From positions 1 through 64,000 of the forward strand of contig NZ_QJKI01000016.1 in assembly GCF_003201855.1 (NCBI RefSeq): 64,000 nucleotides of DNA. The letters are read 5' to 3'. Source of the DNA: Rivihabitans pingtungensis. GTDB taxonomy: Bacteria; Pseudomonadota; Gammaproteobacteria; Burkholderiales; Aquaspirillaceae. Positions 55,914-64,000 of the stretch are shown here, one piece after another (position 1 is the stretch's first letter; the number at the start of each line of letters is the position of its first letter). Position numbers and translations under genes: made by a program. The notes beneath the pieces are model-generated. The model saw nothing but the letters and a program-made list of their open reading frames with translations. It searched no databases and was not told the DNA's origin.

Positions 55914-55951
55914 AAAAGCCCTGATGCATTGCGTCAGGGCTTTTGTTTTTT
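55914..55951 (+). terminator. Terminator after rpmG
   Basis: AAAAGCCCTGA (55914-55924) pairs with TCAGGGCTTTT (55934-55944) and is followed by GTTTTTT. Confidence 0.92.
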
Positions 55952-55998
55952 GCCGCCAGCATTTGCCTGCGGCGGCGCAATGCCGCTACAATGCCGCC

Positions 55999-56165
55999 AC
56001 TCACTGGGGGAGTAGCCGGCCTGTCGCCAGACAGGCGCCCGCGTCAACACACTTGCCGAACCCGGCATGGCGCGCGACATCCACGGATGCGGCAAGACCC
56101 ATGACCTGCGCTCGCTGCCTTAAGGGGGCCGCGGCGACACAGGTCATGGCGCGTCTGGCCCCCTG
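55999..56165 (+). ncRNA. yybP-ykoY manganese riboswitch
   Basis: Upstream of the UPF0016 gene lies GGGGGAGTAGCC (about 56006-56017), a GC hairpin (CCTGTCGCC/GGCGCC), then ACATCCACGGATGCGGCAAG (about 56079-56098), which match the L1 and L3 consensus parts of the yybP-ykoY aptamer. The expression platform probably uses CCATGACCTG pairing with CAGGTCATGG (about 56099-56149). The class senses Mn2+ and switches on exporters. Confidence 0.8.
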
Positions 56166-56177
56166 GATATTTTCATC

Positions 56178-56756
56178 ATGGAAGCTTTCCTGTTCTCCAC
56201 CGGCTTTGTCGCCCTGGCCGAAATCGGCGACAAGACCCAACTGCTTGCCCTCTTGCTCGCCGCCCGCTTCAAACGCCCGATCCCCATCATTGCCGGCATT
56301 TTTGTCGCCACCGTGCTCAACCACGCCCTCGCGGGCAGCCTGGGCAGCTGGCTGACCGCGCTCGTGCCGGCAGACATCATGCGCTGGGTGCTGGGCGGCT
56401 CGTTTCTTGCCATGGCGGTGTGGTTGCTGATCCCGGATTCCATCGACGACGAAGACACCCGACTGCAAGACAAATTGGGCGTGTTCGCCGCCACGACCAT
56501 TGCCTTCTTTTTGGCAGAAATGGGCGACAAGACGCAAATCGCCACCGTGGCGCTGGCCGCACGCTTTGACAGCCTCGTTGGCGTGGTGATGGGCACCACA
56601 GCAGGCATGATGCTGGCCAATGTGCCGGCCGTGCTGCTGGGCGAAGCCGCTGCCAAACGCATTCCGGTGAAATGGGTGCACGGCTGTGCGGCCCTGCTGT
56701 TTGCCGTGTTGGGCGTGGTCGTGCTGAGCGGGGTGCAACTGGGTTTTATGGGCTAA
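56178..56756 (+). CDS. UPF0016/TMEM165-family manganese exporter
   Basis: The 192-aa membrane protein has six helices in two repeats, each with the cation motif E-x-G-D-K-T (LAEIGDKTQLLALLLAARF at about residues 13-31 and FLAEMGDKTQIATVALAAR). This is the GDT1/TMEM165 family (MneA), exporting Mn2+ in bacteria; control by an upstream Mn2+ riboswitch agrees. Start ATG 56178. Confidence 0.9.
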   Translation: MEAFLFSTGFVALAEIGDKTQLLALLLAARFKRPIPIIAGIFVATVLNHALAGSLGSWLTALVPADIMRWVLGGSFLAMAVWLLIPDSIDDEDTRLQDKLGVFAATTIAFFLAEMGDKTQIATVALAARFDSLVGVVMGTTAGMMLANVPAVLLGEAAAKRIPVKWVHGCAALLFAVLGVVVLSGVQLGFMG

Positions 56757-56868
56757 GAAGCACTCACACAATGTGCCTGGCGTTGTGGCATGACCTTGCC
56801 GCACGACTTGTACCGTCTGCGGTCACACGCCAGGCCAGGATGACTTCGCTGCATTTTGTGGGCGACGC
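56757..56868 (+). repeat. Fold-back repeat, copy H
   Basis: Begins right after the stop codon of the UPF0016 gene. Ends CACTCACACAATGTG and GCATTTTGTGGGCG pair imperfectly. The inner pair is CATGACC with GGTCACAC. It is the most diverged of the full-length copies. Confidence 0.75.
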
Positions 56869-56929
56869 GGGGTCAGGCGCCCGCGCGCATCAAGCCAGCC
56901 GGGCACCAGACTGCAGCGCCCGGATCAAT

Positions 56930-58117
56930 TCAGGCAGCCTTGACCAAGGGATCCTGCCCATCTGGCAGGGCCGCGCACACCTGGTTACGACCATGCTGCT
57001 TGGCGTAATACATACGGTGATCGGCCAGCTCAACCAGCATGCGCCAGTCGTCCAGCGCATCACCCAAACGCTCGGCAACACCAATGCTGGCAGTCACCGG
57101 AGCGCCTTCCGGCCGCGCACCCAGCCCATGTTCGCGCAGCCGCGCCAGTGCTTGCACGGCTTGCTCCAGATCGGTATTGGGCATGATCAGCAAAAATTCT
57201 TCGCCCCCCCAACGGGTAAGCATATCGCCACGGCGCAAACACGCCTGAATATTGCGGGTCATGGCAATCAGCACCTTGTCCCCAGCCTCATGGCCATAGT
57301 GGTCGTTGATGCTCTTGAAGTGGTCCAGATCGACAAACGCCACCGCCAGCGGCGCACCACTGCGGCTGGCCAGAATGAATTGCAGCTCCAGCATTTCTTC
57401 ACCGCTGCTACGTGAAAACACCCCGGTCAGCGGGTCGCGGGTGGCCTGACGCACCAGGGCAATCATAAAGGCCAGCTGGCTCATGCCGGCCAGCGCCGAC
57501 ACCCCGGTAATCAATACCAGCAGCCAGAAAGTGCCAATAAAAGCCGGCAAGTCCAGATGCGGCCAGCGCAAGCCGGCCACCACAATCTGGGCAATCAGGA
57601 TCGGGCTGGCCAGAATCAGGTTTTCAATCAGCGTCAGCGGAAAAATCGCCAGGCCAGCCAGCAACACAAATGGCAGAAAGGCATACCCAGAACTGACCGC
57701 AGCCGACAGCCCGGCCAGCTCATGCGCCCCCATCAGGTTGTATGACGCCACATAAAACAAAGTAGGAATCAGAAACAGCAAAGCCATGGCCCGATAGGCA
57801 TCCAGCAGATTGCCACGCGGCTGGTAAAACAGCACCAGACTGGCAAAGGCAGCACTGGCCAGCACACGCATCAGCGCCAATTGCCACCACAAGGGCGACG
57901 CAAAAACCAGAAAATCCACCACGATCCACATCGGGGTGAGCACGGCAAACAAAAAGGCAAACAGGCGCACCCGATTGACAATCATGGTTGCGCGCCGGTT
58001 AGCCAGCAGGGAAAGATGCTGGAAAGGCGTTGCCAGCCATGGCAATTCCGCCTTTTTCAGCTCACCGGGCATCAGCCCGGTCAGGCGCTGCCATACGATT
58101 TCAGCCAACGGTTTCAT
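56930..58117 (-). CDS. Membrane diguanylate cyclase
   Basis: The 395-aa protein has about six membrane helices in residues about 45-225 (RLFAFLFAVLTPMWIVVDFL, FVLLAGLAIFPLTLIENLIL) and a C-terminal GGDEF domain with the active GGEEF (TRWGGEEFLLIMPNTD, about 337-341) and DHFKSINDHYGHEAGDKVL. The membrane part does not match a MASE type with certainty. The ATG at 58117 has a GGGA ribosome site. Confidence 0.9.
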   Translation of the reverse strand: MKPLAEIVWQRLTGLMPGELKKAELPWLATPFQHLSLLANRRATMIVNRVRLFAFLFAVLTPMWIVVDFLVFASPLWWQLALMRVLASAAFASLVLFYQPRGNLLDAYRAMALLFLIPTLFYVASYNLMGAHELAGLSAAVSSGYAFLPFVLLAGLAIFPLTLIENLILASPILIAQIVVAGLRWPHLDLPAFIGTFWLLVLITGVSALAGMSQLAFMIALVRQATRDPLTGVFSRSSGEEMLELQFILASRSGAPLAVAFVDLDHFKSINDHYGHEAGDKVLIAMTRNIQACLRRGDMLTRWGGEEFLLIMPNTDLEQAVQALARLREHGLGARPEGAPVTASIGVAERLGDALDDWRMLVELADHRMYYAKQHGRNQVCAALPDGQDPLVKAA

Positions 58118-58302
58118 CAGAATTCCCGCTCCAGGTAAAAACAGTCTGTCAATCCACATAGCACTCGGCATGCCCATCATCAACCTGGGCCGCTGGCTGC
58201 CCGCAGCGGGCTGTTGTGGGCTGCTTGCGCGCCCTGCACGCTAAGTGAATCCGGGCAAAACGGCAAGTGCCAGCTGGCCCGGGTTTGATCTGATCCCATC
58301 CC

Positions 58303-58368
58303 GTGCAGGATTGCCCCACTACCCATACAGGATTGCCCCACCTACGACTCAGGATTGCCTCACCTCCC
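58303..58368. repeat. Three tandem 22-bp repeats
   Basis: Three units share AGGATTGCC(C/T)CAC at 58307, 58329 and 58351, spaced exactly 22 bp. They lie in the 623-bp gap between the cyclase and the decarboxylase gene. Two helical turns between units would place them on one face of the DNA. Confidence 0.8.
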
Positions 58369-58479
58369 CCAGCCAATGCACGCATGGCGCGGATGATCCG
58401 CCACACATACTGCAACGCAGCATACCCCACACAGGGTGCAATATCCTTGACACGTCAGGTAAAAAACCACGCCTTTCAA

Positions 58480-58740
58480 GTCCCCGACAAATAAAATGCT
58501 GCCCGGCAATATACTTACGTAAATCCACGTAAGTAATATTACTTATATTAGAATAGTTGTTATGAATTTTCTTTCGTGACATGATGCTTTTGCATCACGA
58601 CAAAGCTTTAAAATAAACCCTGTCAAAATATTTTAATAGAAATAAGCAAAAAGCATGAACAGGCAAGCGGACTCTGTGATGTGCCCCCTTGGAGCCACCT
58701 GCTGAGTGGCAATGAGCATCCCGACAAAAGAGGTTCAACC
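58480..58740. promoter_or_regulatory. AT-rich leader with operator-like dyads
   Basis: Composition drops sharply to AT-rich here. Dyads: ACTTACGT-N6-ACGTAAGT (58513-58534), the palindrome AAGTAATATTACTT (58531-58544) overlapping it, and TGATGC/GCATCA with a TTTT loop near 58580-58600. A GAGG ribosome site follows at 58730. Likely promoter and operator region of the decarboxylase gene. Confidence 0.55.
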
Positions 58741-59895
58741 ATGTTGATGATAGACGCGCAAAAACGCTTGGCCCATCCAGTAATCGACGACCTGTGTCGC
58801 TTGATCACCCAGCACCGCTGGGAAGCACGCTTCGAGCAGGCGTTTGCCAAAGTGGCGGATTACCAGATTGCCGGCTTTCCGCGCATTGTCACGCTGACCG
58901 ATTACTTCACCTGGCTGGTGGAGCTACTGGAGTGGGTACCCTGCGAAAACAGCCAGGGTCGGGAAATCTACAATCGCATCTGTGAATTTTATTTTGTGCT
59001 GGACCAGCCATCGCTGCGTGAGTTGCAAAACCCGCAACTGCCCGCCACCCCGAATGCCCCACTGACGCCGCTATCGAGCTGGATGGTGGATTTTGCCCGC
59101 GCCTGGGGCAGCTTTCTGGATACGCCGGAGTCGCTGACCGCCGACTCCTTACGCAGTTTTTACGCGGCGCCAGCCTACAATATGGGCGAATACATCACCG
59201 CACCGGGCGGCTGGAAGAGTTTCAACCAGTTTTTTGCCCGCCACACCAAACCAGGCTACCGCCCGGTCGCCGCCCCGCAGGATGACCATATCCTGGTTTC
59301 ACCGGCTGACTCTACCTTCGTGGGAGCCTGGGCCATCGGCGCCGACTCCCATATCACCGTCAAGAGCCTGCGCTGGTCGCTGGATGAATTACTGGCCGAC
59401 AGCCCCTATCGGGACCGCTTTCGCAGCGGCCTGTTCATGCACAGCTTTTTGAACACCACGGACTATCACCGCCTGCACACGCCAGTGTCCGGCCGCGTGC
59501 TGGAATCGCGGGTGATCCATGGCCAGGTGTATCTGGAAGTCAACGCCCAGCCCAAGGAGACAGAAGGCGACGCGCATGAACTGGTGCGCGAGCGGGTGCT
59601 GCACGCCGAAGACGGCACCGGCTATCAGTTCTCGCAAGCACGCGGCCTGCTGGTGCTGGACAGCCCGGTGGGCTTGGTCGCAGTACTGCCAGTGGGCATG
59701 TGTCAGGTGTCGTCGGTGGTCATGACCGCCGACGTGGGGGTCAAGCTGCGCAAGGGCGAAGAATTTGCCTATTTCCAGTTTGGCGGCTCGGATGTGGTGA
59801 TGCTGTTTGAATCCAGCGTCAATGCCGGCCTGATCATGCAGCCAGGCGTGCACTACAAACAGGGCAGTTGGATCGGCCATGCCTTTCCCGGCTGA
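58741..59895 (+). CDS. Phosphatidylserine decarboxylase-related (PsiD-like) enzyme
   Basis: The 384-aa protein has an N-terminal extra domain (residues about 1-140; FPRIVTLTDYFTWLVELLEW, MVDFARAWGSFLDTPESLTA) and a PSD catalytic domain: FFARHTKPGYRPVAAPQDDH, the Asp-His site NTTDYHRLHTPVSG, and the self-cleavage motif FQFGGSDVVMLFE with Ser350. The extra N-terminal domain is that of PsiD-type tryptophan decarboxylases and related bacterial proteins rather than of membrane-bound Psd. No membrane helix is seen. Substrate unknown. Confidence 0.82.
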   Translation: MLMIDAQKRLAHPVIDDLCRLITQHRWEARFEQAFAKVADYQIAGFPRIVTLTDYFTWLVELLEWVPCENSQGREIYNRICEFYFVLDQPSLRELQNPQLPATPNAPLTPLSSWMVDFARAWGSFLDTPESLTADSLRSFYAAPAYNMGEYITAPGGWKSFNQFFARHTKPGYRPVAAPQDDHILVSPADSTFVGAWAIGADSHITVKSLRWSLDELLADSPYRDRFRSGLFMHSFLNTTDYHRLHTPVSGRVLESRVIHGQVYLEVNAQPKETEGDAHELVRERVLHAEDGTGYQFSQARGLLVLDSPVGLVAVLPVGMCQVSSVVMTADVGVKLRKGEEFAYFQFGGSDVVMLFESSVNAGLIMQPGVHYKQGSWIGHAFPG

Positions 59896-60035
59896 CAATG
59901 ACATAAAACACCCTGACGCAACTTCATGCCATATGCAATAATGTGCCGTTTGAAGATACATGCCAGCCTGGATTGATTCTTCGCGCGTATGGCATGCCAC
60001 ACTATGCCGTCCATGCGCCAGGCTGAGCGCCCCAT

Positions 60036-60075
60036 GGTATGCCATGTGTCGCATTAATGCGACACATGGCATACC
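60036..60075. repeat. 40-bp perfect palindrome upstream of the chemoreceptor gene
   Basis: The left arm GGTATGCCATGTGTCGCATT and its exact reverse complement meet with no spacer (centre between 60055 and 60056). A related half (TATGGCATGCCACA) lies about 45 bp to the left. No T-tract follows. It could be a very stable terminator hairpin after the decarboxylase gene or a binding site. Confidence 0.9.
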
Positions 60076-60137
60076 GTTTATCACCCCATAACAAGAACAT
60101 GAAAATATCCTGAAAATGTCCTTGAACGGTTCCAGCC

Positions 60138-62132
60138 ATGACCCTCTTTGCTCATTCGATACGCAACCGGATCACCTTTCTGGCGGTGTGCATTGCCGCC
60201 TGCATCTTTGTCCTGTCCATGCTGGTCAGCACCCTGGACAGCCGTGATAACGCACTGAAAGGCGCACAGGATAACGCCCGCCTGCTCGCCGAACGCGAAG
60301 CCGCGCGGCTGGAAGGCGAGCTCAAGCGCGCTTTTGCCAGTGCCCGCACCCTGGCGCACACGCTGCAAGGCATGAAAGCTGCCGGCACGCCGCCCAGCCG
60401 CGAACAGATCGACCACGCCATGCGTGAAATGCTCCAGCAGACACCGGATGTGCTGGCTTACGGCTCGCTGTGGGAACCCAACGCTCTGGACGGTCGCGAC
60501 AGCGAATATGCGGGCCGTGCCCCCAGCCACGACAAAACCGGCCGCTACCTGCCGTACTGGAACCGGGCCTCCGGCCAGATTGCCGTAGAACCGCTGGTGG
60601 ACTACGACAAACCCGGAGCCAATGACTGGTACGTGGTGCCACAGAAAACCCTGCAGGACATTTTTACCGACCCTTACCCCTACAAGGTAGCCGGCCGCGA
60701 AGTATGGGTGGCCACGGTTTCCACCCCGGTGCTGGTCAGCGGCAAGTTTGCCGGTATTGTTGCGCTGGATTACCCGCTGGAAGGCCTGCAAAAATCGCTG
60801 GCCAATGTCCGCCCGTTTGCTTCCGGCTATGCAGCCCTGGTGTCCAATGGTGGTTTTTACGCCAGCCACCCCAACGACAAGCTGCTGGGCAAAAAGGCCG
60901 ACACCCTGTCGCCGCAGGCACTGGAAGCGATTGCCCAGGGCAAACCCTATCAGTTTGAGGCTGCCGGTCAGATGTATGTATTTGCCCCGCTCCACCTGGG
61001 CAACGGCGCCGCCCCCTGGTCGATGATGGTCAGCTTTCCGATGGCAGCGGTGTTGGCCGACGGCAATCAACTGGTGATCAAGATGGCCATCATCGGCCTG
61101 ATTGGCGTAGCGGTGATGACGCTGGTGCTGACCCTGGGCATCCGCAAGATGATTCGCCCGCTGGAAAAACTCACCCTCACCGTCAGCGAGCTGGAAGGTG
61201 ACCTCACCGTACGCCTGCCAGTCAGTCGCAAGGACGAAATCGGCCAGATCGCCCAGGCGTTCAATGTCTTCATGGGTCGCCTGCAGCCGGTGGTGCGCGA
61301 TATTCGCACCCACAGCGAATCGGTGGATCAAACCGGCCGTGCGCTGGCCGAGCTGACGCAAACCATTGCCGACCGCTCGCACCAGCAAAGCCAGGCCTCG
61401 CAATCCACCGCCAGCGCCATGGAAGAAATCGCCACCGGCATCAGCCATGTGGCCAACTCCGCCCATCAGGCCGGCGTGGAGGCCGAAGCCACCGAAGACT
61501 TTATCGATGACGCCACCGCCAGCATCCAGGGCATGGCCAAGGACATCCGCGCGGTGAATGCCACCATCGGCGAAGTCAAAACCCGTGTGTCGCAGCTGGA
61601 CGTCAACGCCCGCGAAATCGACCGCATCGCCCAGGCCATTCAGGATATTGCCGAGCAAACCAACCTCCTGGCCTTGAACGCCGCCATCGAAGCGGCCCGC
61701 GCCGGTGAACAGGGCCGCGGCTTTGCCGTGGTGGCGGATGAGGTGCGCAAGCTGGCTGAACGCACCACGCAGGCCACGCTGGAAATCGGCAAGCTGCTGC
61801 AAACCATCCAGAAAGAAACCGGCCTGGTGGTCGATGTGGTTGAACACGCCGCCAACAGCACCGATGCCGGCGCGACCCGTTCGGATGAAACCGTCAAACT
61901 GATCGACATGATTCACCAGCGCGTGCAAAGCATGGCGGCGCAAACCAGCGCCATCGCCCAGGCCAGCGCCCAGCAGGCGCAGGCCTGCAACGAAGTGGCC
62001 ATGCACGTGGAAACCATCAGCGCCGCCGCGCAGGAGAATGATCAGGCGGTGTCTGAGGCAGAAGTCTCGGTGCGCAGCATGTGCCAGAAAGTCACCCAGT
62101 TGGGCGACAAAGTGCGCATGTTCAAGGTATAA
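60138..62132 (+). CDS. Methyl-accepting chemotaxis protein (dCache-type)
   Basis: The 664-aa receptor has a membrane helix at about 11-31 ([20 protein letters not shown]) and a periplasmic double-Cache-like sensor at about 35-310 ([40 protein letters not shown]). A second helix lies at about 315-335 ([20 protein letters not shown]), then HAMP (about 336-390) and the signalling domain whose tip is [20 protein letters not shown] plus [19 protein letters not shown]. There is no C-terminal NWETF pentapeptide. The ligand is unknown. Confidence 0.95.
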   Translation: MTLFAHSIRNRITFLAVCIAACIFVLSMLVSTLDSRDNALKGAQDNARLLAEREAARLEGELKRAFASARTLAHTLQGMKAAGTPPSREQIDHAMREMLQQTPDVLAYGSLWEPNALDGRDSEYAGRAPSHDKTGRYLPYWNRASGQIAVEPLVDYDKPGANDWYVVPQKTLQDIFTDPYPYKVAGREVWVATVSTPVLVSGKFAGIVALDYPLEGLQKSLANVRPFASGYAALVSNGGFYASHPNDKLLGKKADTLSPQALEAIAQGKPYQFEAAGQMYVFAPLHLGNGAAPWSMMVSFPMAAVLADGNQLVIKMAIIGLIGVAVMTLVLTLGIRKMIRPLEKLTLTVSELEGDLTVRLPVSRKDEIGQIAQAFNVFMGRLQPVVRDIRTHSESVDQTGRALAELTQTIADRSHQQSQASQSTASAMEEIATGISHVANSAHQAGVEAEATEDFIDDATASIQGMAKDIRAVNATIGEVKTRVSQLDVNAREIDRIAQAIQDIAEQTNLLALNAAIEAARAGEQGRGFAVVADEVRKLAERTTQATLEIGKLLQTIQKETGLVVDVVEHAANSTDAGATRSDETVKLIDMIHQRVQSMAAQTSAIAQASAQQAQACNEVAMHVETISAAAQENDQAVSEAEVSVRSMCQKVTQLGDKVRMFKV

Positions 62133-62165
62133 ACGCACACCATCTGACGGGATGCCCATCAGTAC

Positions 62166-62197
62166 ACGGGGCGGACATTGTCCGCCCCGTATCATTT
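62166..62197 (+). terminator. Terminator after the chemoreceptor gene
   Basis: ACGGGGCGGA pairs with TCCGCCCCGT around CATTG, followed by ATCATTTT. Confidence 0.8.
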
Positions 62198-62225
62198 TGC
62201 CCTCCTGCCTTTGCCCGCCAGGCTA

Positions 62226-62258
62226 GGTCATTTTGTCCAGCCCGCCGCCAAAATGACC
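62226..62258. promoter_or_regulatory. Inverted repeat upstream of the fdnG promoter
   Basis: GGTCATTTTG (62226-62235) pairs with CAAAATGACC (62249-62258). Its centre is about 108 bp before the predicted start of transcription, a normal place for an activator of a sigma-54 promoter. It could also be a second hairpin after the chemoreceptor gene. Confidence 0.45.
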
Positions 62259-62323
62259 CCCCATTCTGACTGCCCCCCTTGGCGTTACACGCCAAATCCA
62301 TGATCTTCATGGGGTTTCTTCCA

Positions 62324-62339
62324 TGGCACAGCTCTTGCC
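62324..62339 (+). promoter_or_regulatory. Sigma-54 promoter of fdnG
   Basis: TGGCACAGCTCTTGCC agrees with the consensus TGGCACG-N4-TTGCW at all key bases (GG 62325-62326, GC 62337-62338, 10 nt between). Transcription should start near 62350, leaving a leader of about 110 bp. Confidence 0.8.
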
Positions 62340-62460
62340 TATGGCCCAGCCGCTTTGGAGGGACGCCCCCCACGCCGAATCTTGGCCAACACGTCCCTCC
62401 CGATCCCCCGCAACGGCCGCCTCGCATGCGCGCCGTTGAGCTAAAACCAGGAGGAGATAT

Positions 62461-64000
62461 ATGGATCACCATCACCATGCCGCTGCTGGCGTCTCAGTCA
62501 GCCGACGGCAGTTTTTCAAAATCTCGGCCGCCGGCATGAGCGCCACCAGCCTGGCCGTCATGGGCATGGCCCCTAGCACAGCACAAGCCGAAGTGCGCCA
62601 GTACAAACTCAGCCGCGCCACCGAAGTGCGCAACACCTGTACCTATTGCTCGGTGGGCTGTGGCTTGCTGATGTACAGCCTGGGCGACGGCGCCAAGAAC
62701 GCCAAGCAGGAAATCATCCACATCGAAGGCGATCCGGATCACCCGGTCAGCCGTGGCTCGCTGTGCCCCAAGGGTGCCGGCCTGCTGGACTTTGTACACA
62801 GCCCGGGCCGACTGAAATACCCGGAAGTGCGCGAAGCCGGCAGCGACCAATGGAAGCGCATCAGCTGGCACGAAGCCGTCGAGCGCATCGCCAAGCACAT
62901 GAAGGCCGACCGCGACGCGAATTTCATCGACAAGAACGCCGACGGCGTGCCAGTCAACCGCTGGTTGTCCACCGGCATGCTGACGGCCTCGGCCTCGTCC
63001 AACGAAACCGGCATCCTCACGCAAAAATTCATGCGCTCGCTGGGCATTATCGCCACCGATGCGCAGGCGCGTGTCTGTCACGGCCCGACCGTGGCGGCAC
63101 TGGCCTCCACCTTTGGTCGTGGCGCCATGACCAACAGCTGGGTGGACATCAAGAACGCCGACTTCATTCTGGTGATGGGCGGCAACGCCGCCGAGGCGCA
63201 CCCGGTGGGCTTCAAGTGGGCGATCGAGGCAAAAAAACAACGCGGCGCCAAGCTGATCGTGGTCGATCCACGCTTTAACCGCACCGCCGCCGTGGCCGAC
63301 CAATACGTGCCGATCCGCGCCGGCTCGGACATTGTGTTTCTGGGTGGCATCATCAACTGGCTGATTGCCAACGACAAAATTCACTGGGATTATGTCAAGG
63401 CGTATACCAACGCCAGCCTGATCGTCAAAGAAGAATACGGATTCGACGAGGGCTTGTTCTCGGGCTTTGACGCGGAGAAAAGCAAATACGACCGCGCCAG
63501 CTGGAACTACGAGCTGGACGCCAACGGCGCCGCCAAGCGTGACCCCAGCCTGGAACATCCACGCTGCGTGTGGAACCTGATGAAGGCCCACTTCGCCCGC
63601 TACACCCCGGAATTGGTCAGCAGCCTGACGGGCAGCCCGAAAGAAGGCTTTCTGGCGGTGTGTCAGCACCTGGGCGAAACCGCCGCACCGAACAAAGTCG
63701 GCACCATTCTGTACGCGCTGGGCTGGACGCAGCACACGGTGGGCGCACAAAACATCCGCACCATGGCGATGATCCAGCTCTTGCTGGGCAATATCGGCAT
63801 GCCCGGCGGCGGCGTTAACGCACTGCGCGGCCACTCCAATATCCAGGGCTTGTCCGACCTGGGCCTGCTGTCCACCTCGCTGCCGGGCTACCTGACCCTG
63901 CCCAACGAAACCCAGCACCCGACCCTGGCCGACTACCTGGCCAAGAACACGCCAAAAACCCTGCTGGATGGCCAGTTCAACTACTGGAGCAACACGCCCA
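62461..64000 (+). CDS. fdnG: Formate dehydrogenase, catalytic subunit (partial, runs off window)
   Basis: About 513 residues are visible with no stop. A Tat signal (SRRQFFK, residues 14-20) precedes a [4Fe-4S] site (Cys60, Cys63, Cys67 in CTYCSVGCG; Cys102 in GSLCPKGAG). The molybdopterin domain follows. At residue 206 a Cys replaces the selenocysteine of E. coli FdnG (ARVCHGPTVAALASTF), so no SECIS is needed. It should oxidise periplasmic formate with Mo/W-bis-MGD. An AGGAGGAG ribosome site precedes the ATG. The first residues are an unusual MDHHHHAAAG. Confidence 0.95.
   Translation, partial: MDHHHHAAAGVSVSRRQFFKISAAGMSATSLAVMGMAPSTAQAEVRQYKLSRATEVRNTCTYCSVGCGLLMYSLGDGAKNAKQEIIHIEGDPDHPVSRGSLCPKGAGLLDFVHSPGRLKYPEVREAGSDQWKRISWHEAVERIAKHMKADRDANFIDKNADGVPVNRWLSTGMLTASASSNETGILTQKFMRSLGIIATDAQARVCHGPTVAALASTFGRGAMTNSWVDIKNADFILVMGGNAAEAHPVGFKWAIEAKKQRGAKLIVVDPRFNRTAAVADQYVPIRAGSDIVFLGGIINWLIANDKIHWDYVKAYTNASLIVKEEYGFDEGLFSGFDAEKSKYDRASWNYELDANGAAKRDPSLEHPRCVWNLMKAHFARYTPELVSSLTGSPKEGFLAVCQHLGETAAPNKVGTILYALGWTQHTVGAQNIRTMAMIQLLLGNIGMPGGGVNALRGHSNIQGLSDLGLLSTSLPGYLTLPNETQHPTLADYLAKNTPKTLLDGQFNYWSNTP

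Noticed and set aside
58303..58368. Short CRISPR array
   Set aside because: Only three imperfect units directly adjoining with no unique spacers and no cas genes.
60081..62195. 704-aa open frame antisense to the chemoreceptor gene
   Set aside because: Shadow of the MCP gene; no domain signature.
62461..62490. Vector-derived His-tag at the fdnG start
   Set aside because: It lies in continuous chromosomal sequence with its own promoter and ribosome site and has four His, not six.
62494..63918. 474-aa minus-strand open frame over fdnG
   Set aside because: fdnG motifs are intact on the plus strand; the antisense frame is a codon-bias shadow.

Overview
The window looks like chromosomal DNA (GC-rich, roughly 60%) of a motile, Gram-negative betaproteobacterium, most likely order Neisseriales (Chromobacteriaceae or Chitinibacteraceae-like). 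This rests on gene order (pyrG-kdsA-eno-ftsB, rpmB-rpmG, a large fli operon with a FleR-type sigma-54 activator) and on protein character; the genus is inference. No rRNA or tRNA gene was seen. One structural RNA (4.5S SRP RNA) and one Mn2+ riboswitch (yybP-ykoY) are present.

Layout. 1-132: tail of an IS5-type transposase. 276-2837: suhB, divergent trmJ and a DUF1853 gene. 2855-20152 (minus strand): a flagellar block read from high to low coordinates: LMW protein-tyrosine phosphatase, PAS-GGDEF-EAL protein, stand-alone CheB esterase domain, FleR-like activator, fliE-F-G-H-I-J-K, then fliL-M-N-O-P-Q-R. 20265-28570: dusC, HDAC-like hydrolase, msrA, ffs, an HTH regulator, uspA-type gene, thioesterase/TerB-like/MoxR triplet, a secreted protein and a purine permease. 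29136-36529: moaA and a minus-strand operon of Fe-S protein, SagB-like nitroreductase, ankyrin protein, a candidate small membrane ORF and a TPR/O-GlcNAc-transferase-like protein. 36991-46527: two tandem amidoligase-type modules (circularly permuted ATP-grasp, alpha-E, transglutaminase); the first follows a sigma-54 promoter and NtrC-like sites. 46499-58117: three more c-di-GMP genes, ftsB-eno-kdsA-pyrG, rpmB-rpmG, and a riboswitch-controlled UPF0016 Mn2+ exporter. 58741-64000: a PsiD/PSD-like decarboxylase, a chemoreceptor and the start of a Tat-exported, Cys-type formate dehydrogenase behind a near-perfect sigma-54 promoter.

Themes. Motility and c-di-GMP dominate: full fli export and motor-switch genes, four GGDEF proteins (two with EAL), a chemoreceptor and a CheB domain. 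Sigma-54 appears repeatedly: the FleR activator, and promoters before the ATP-grasp module, fdnG and possibly fliE.

The most unusual observations are: (i) a family of at least eight intergenic fold-back repeats (75-115 bp) with paired base changes that preserve the stems; (ii) the duplicated ATP-grasp/alpha-E/transglutaminase modules with apparent nitrogen control; (iii) the coupled PTP/c-di-GMP/CheB head of the flagellar operon; (iv) a 40-bp perfect palindrome upstream of the chemoreceptor gene; (v) a PsiD-like decarboxylase behind an AT-rich, operator-rich leader.
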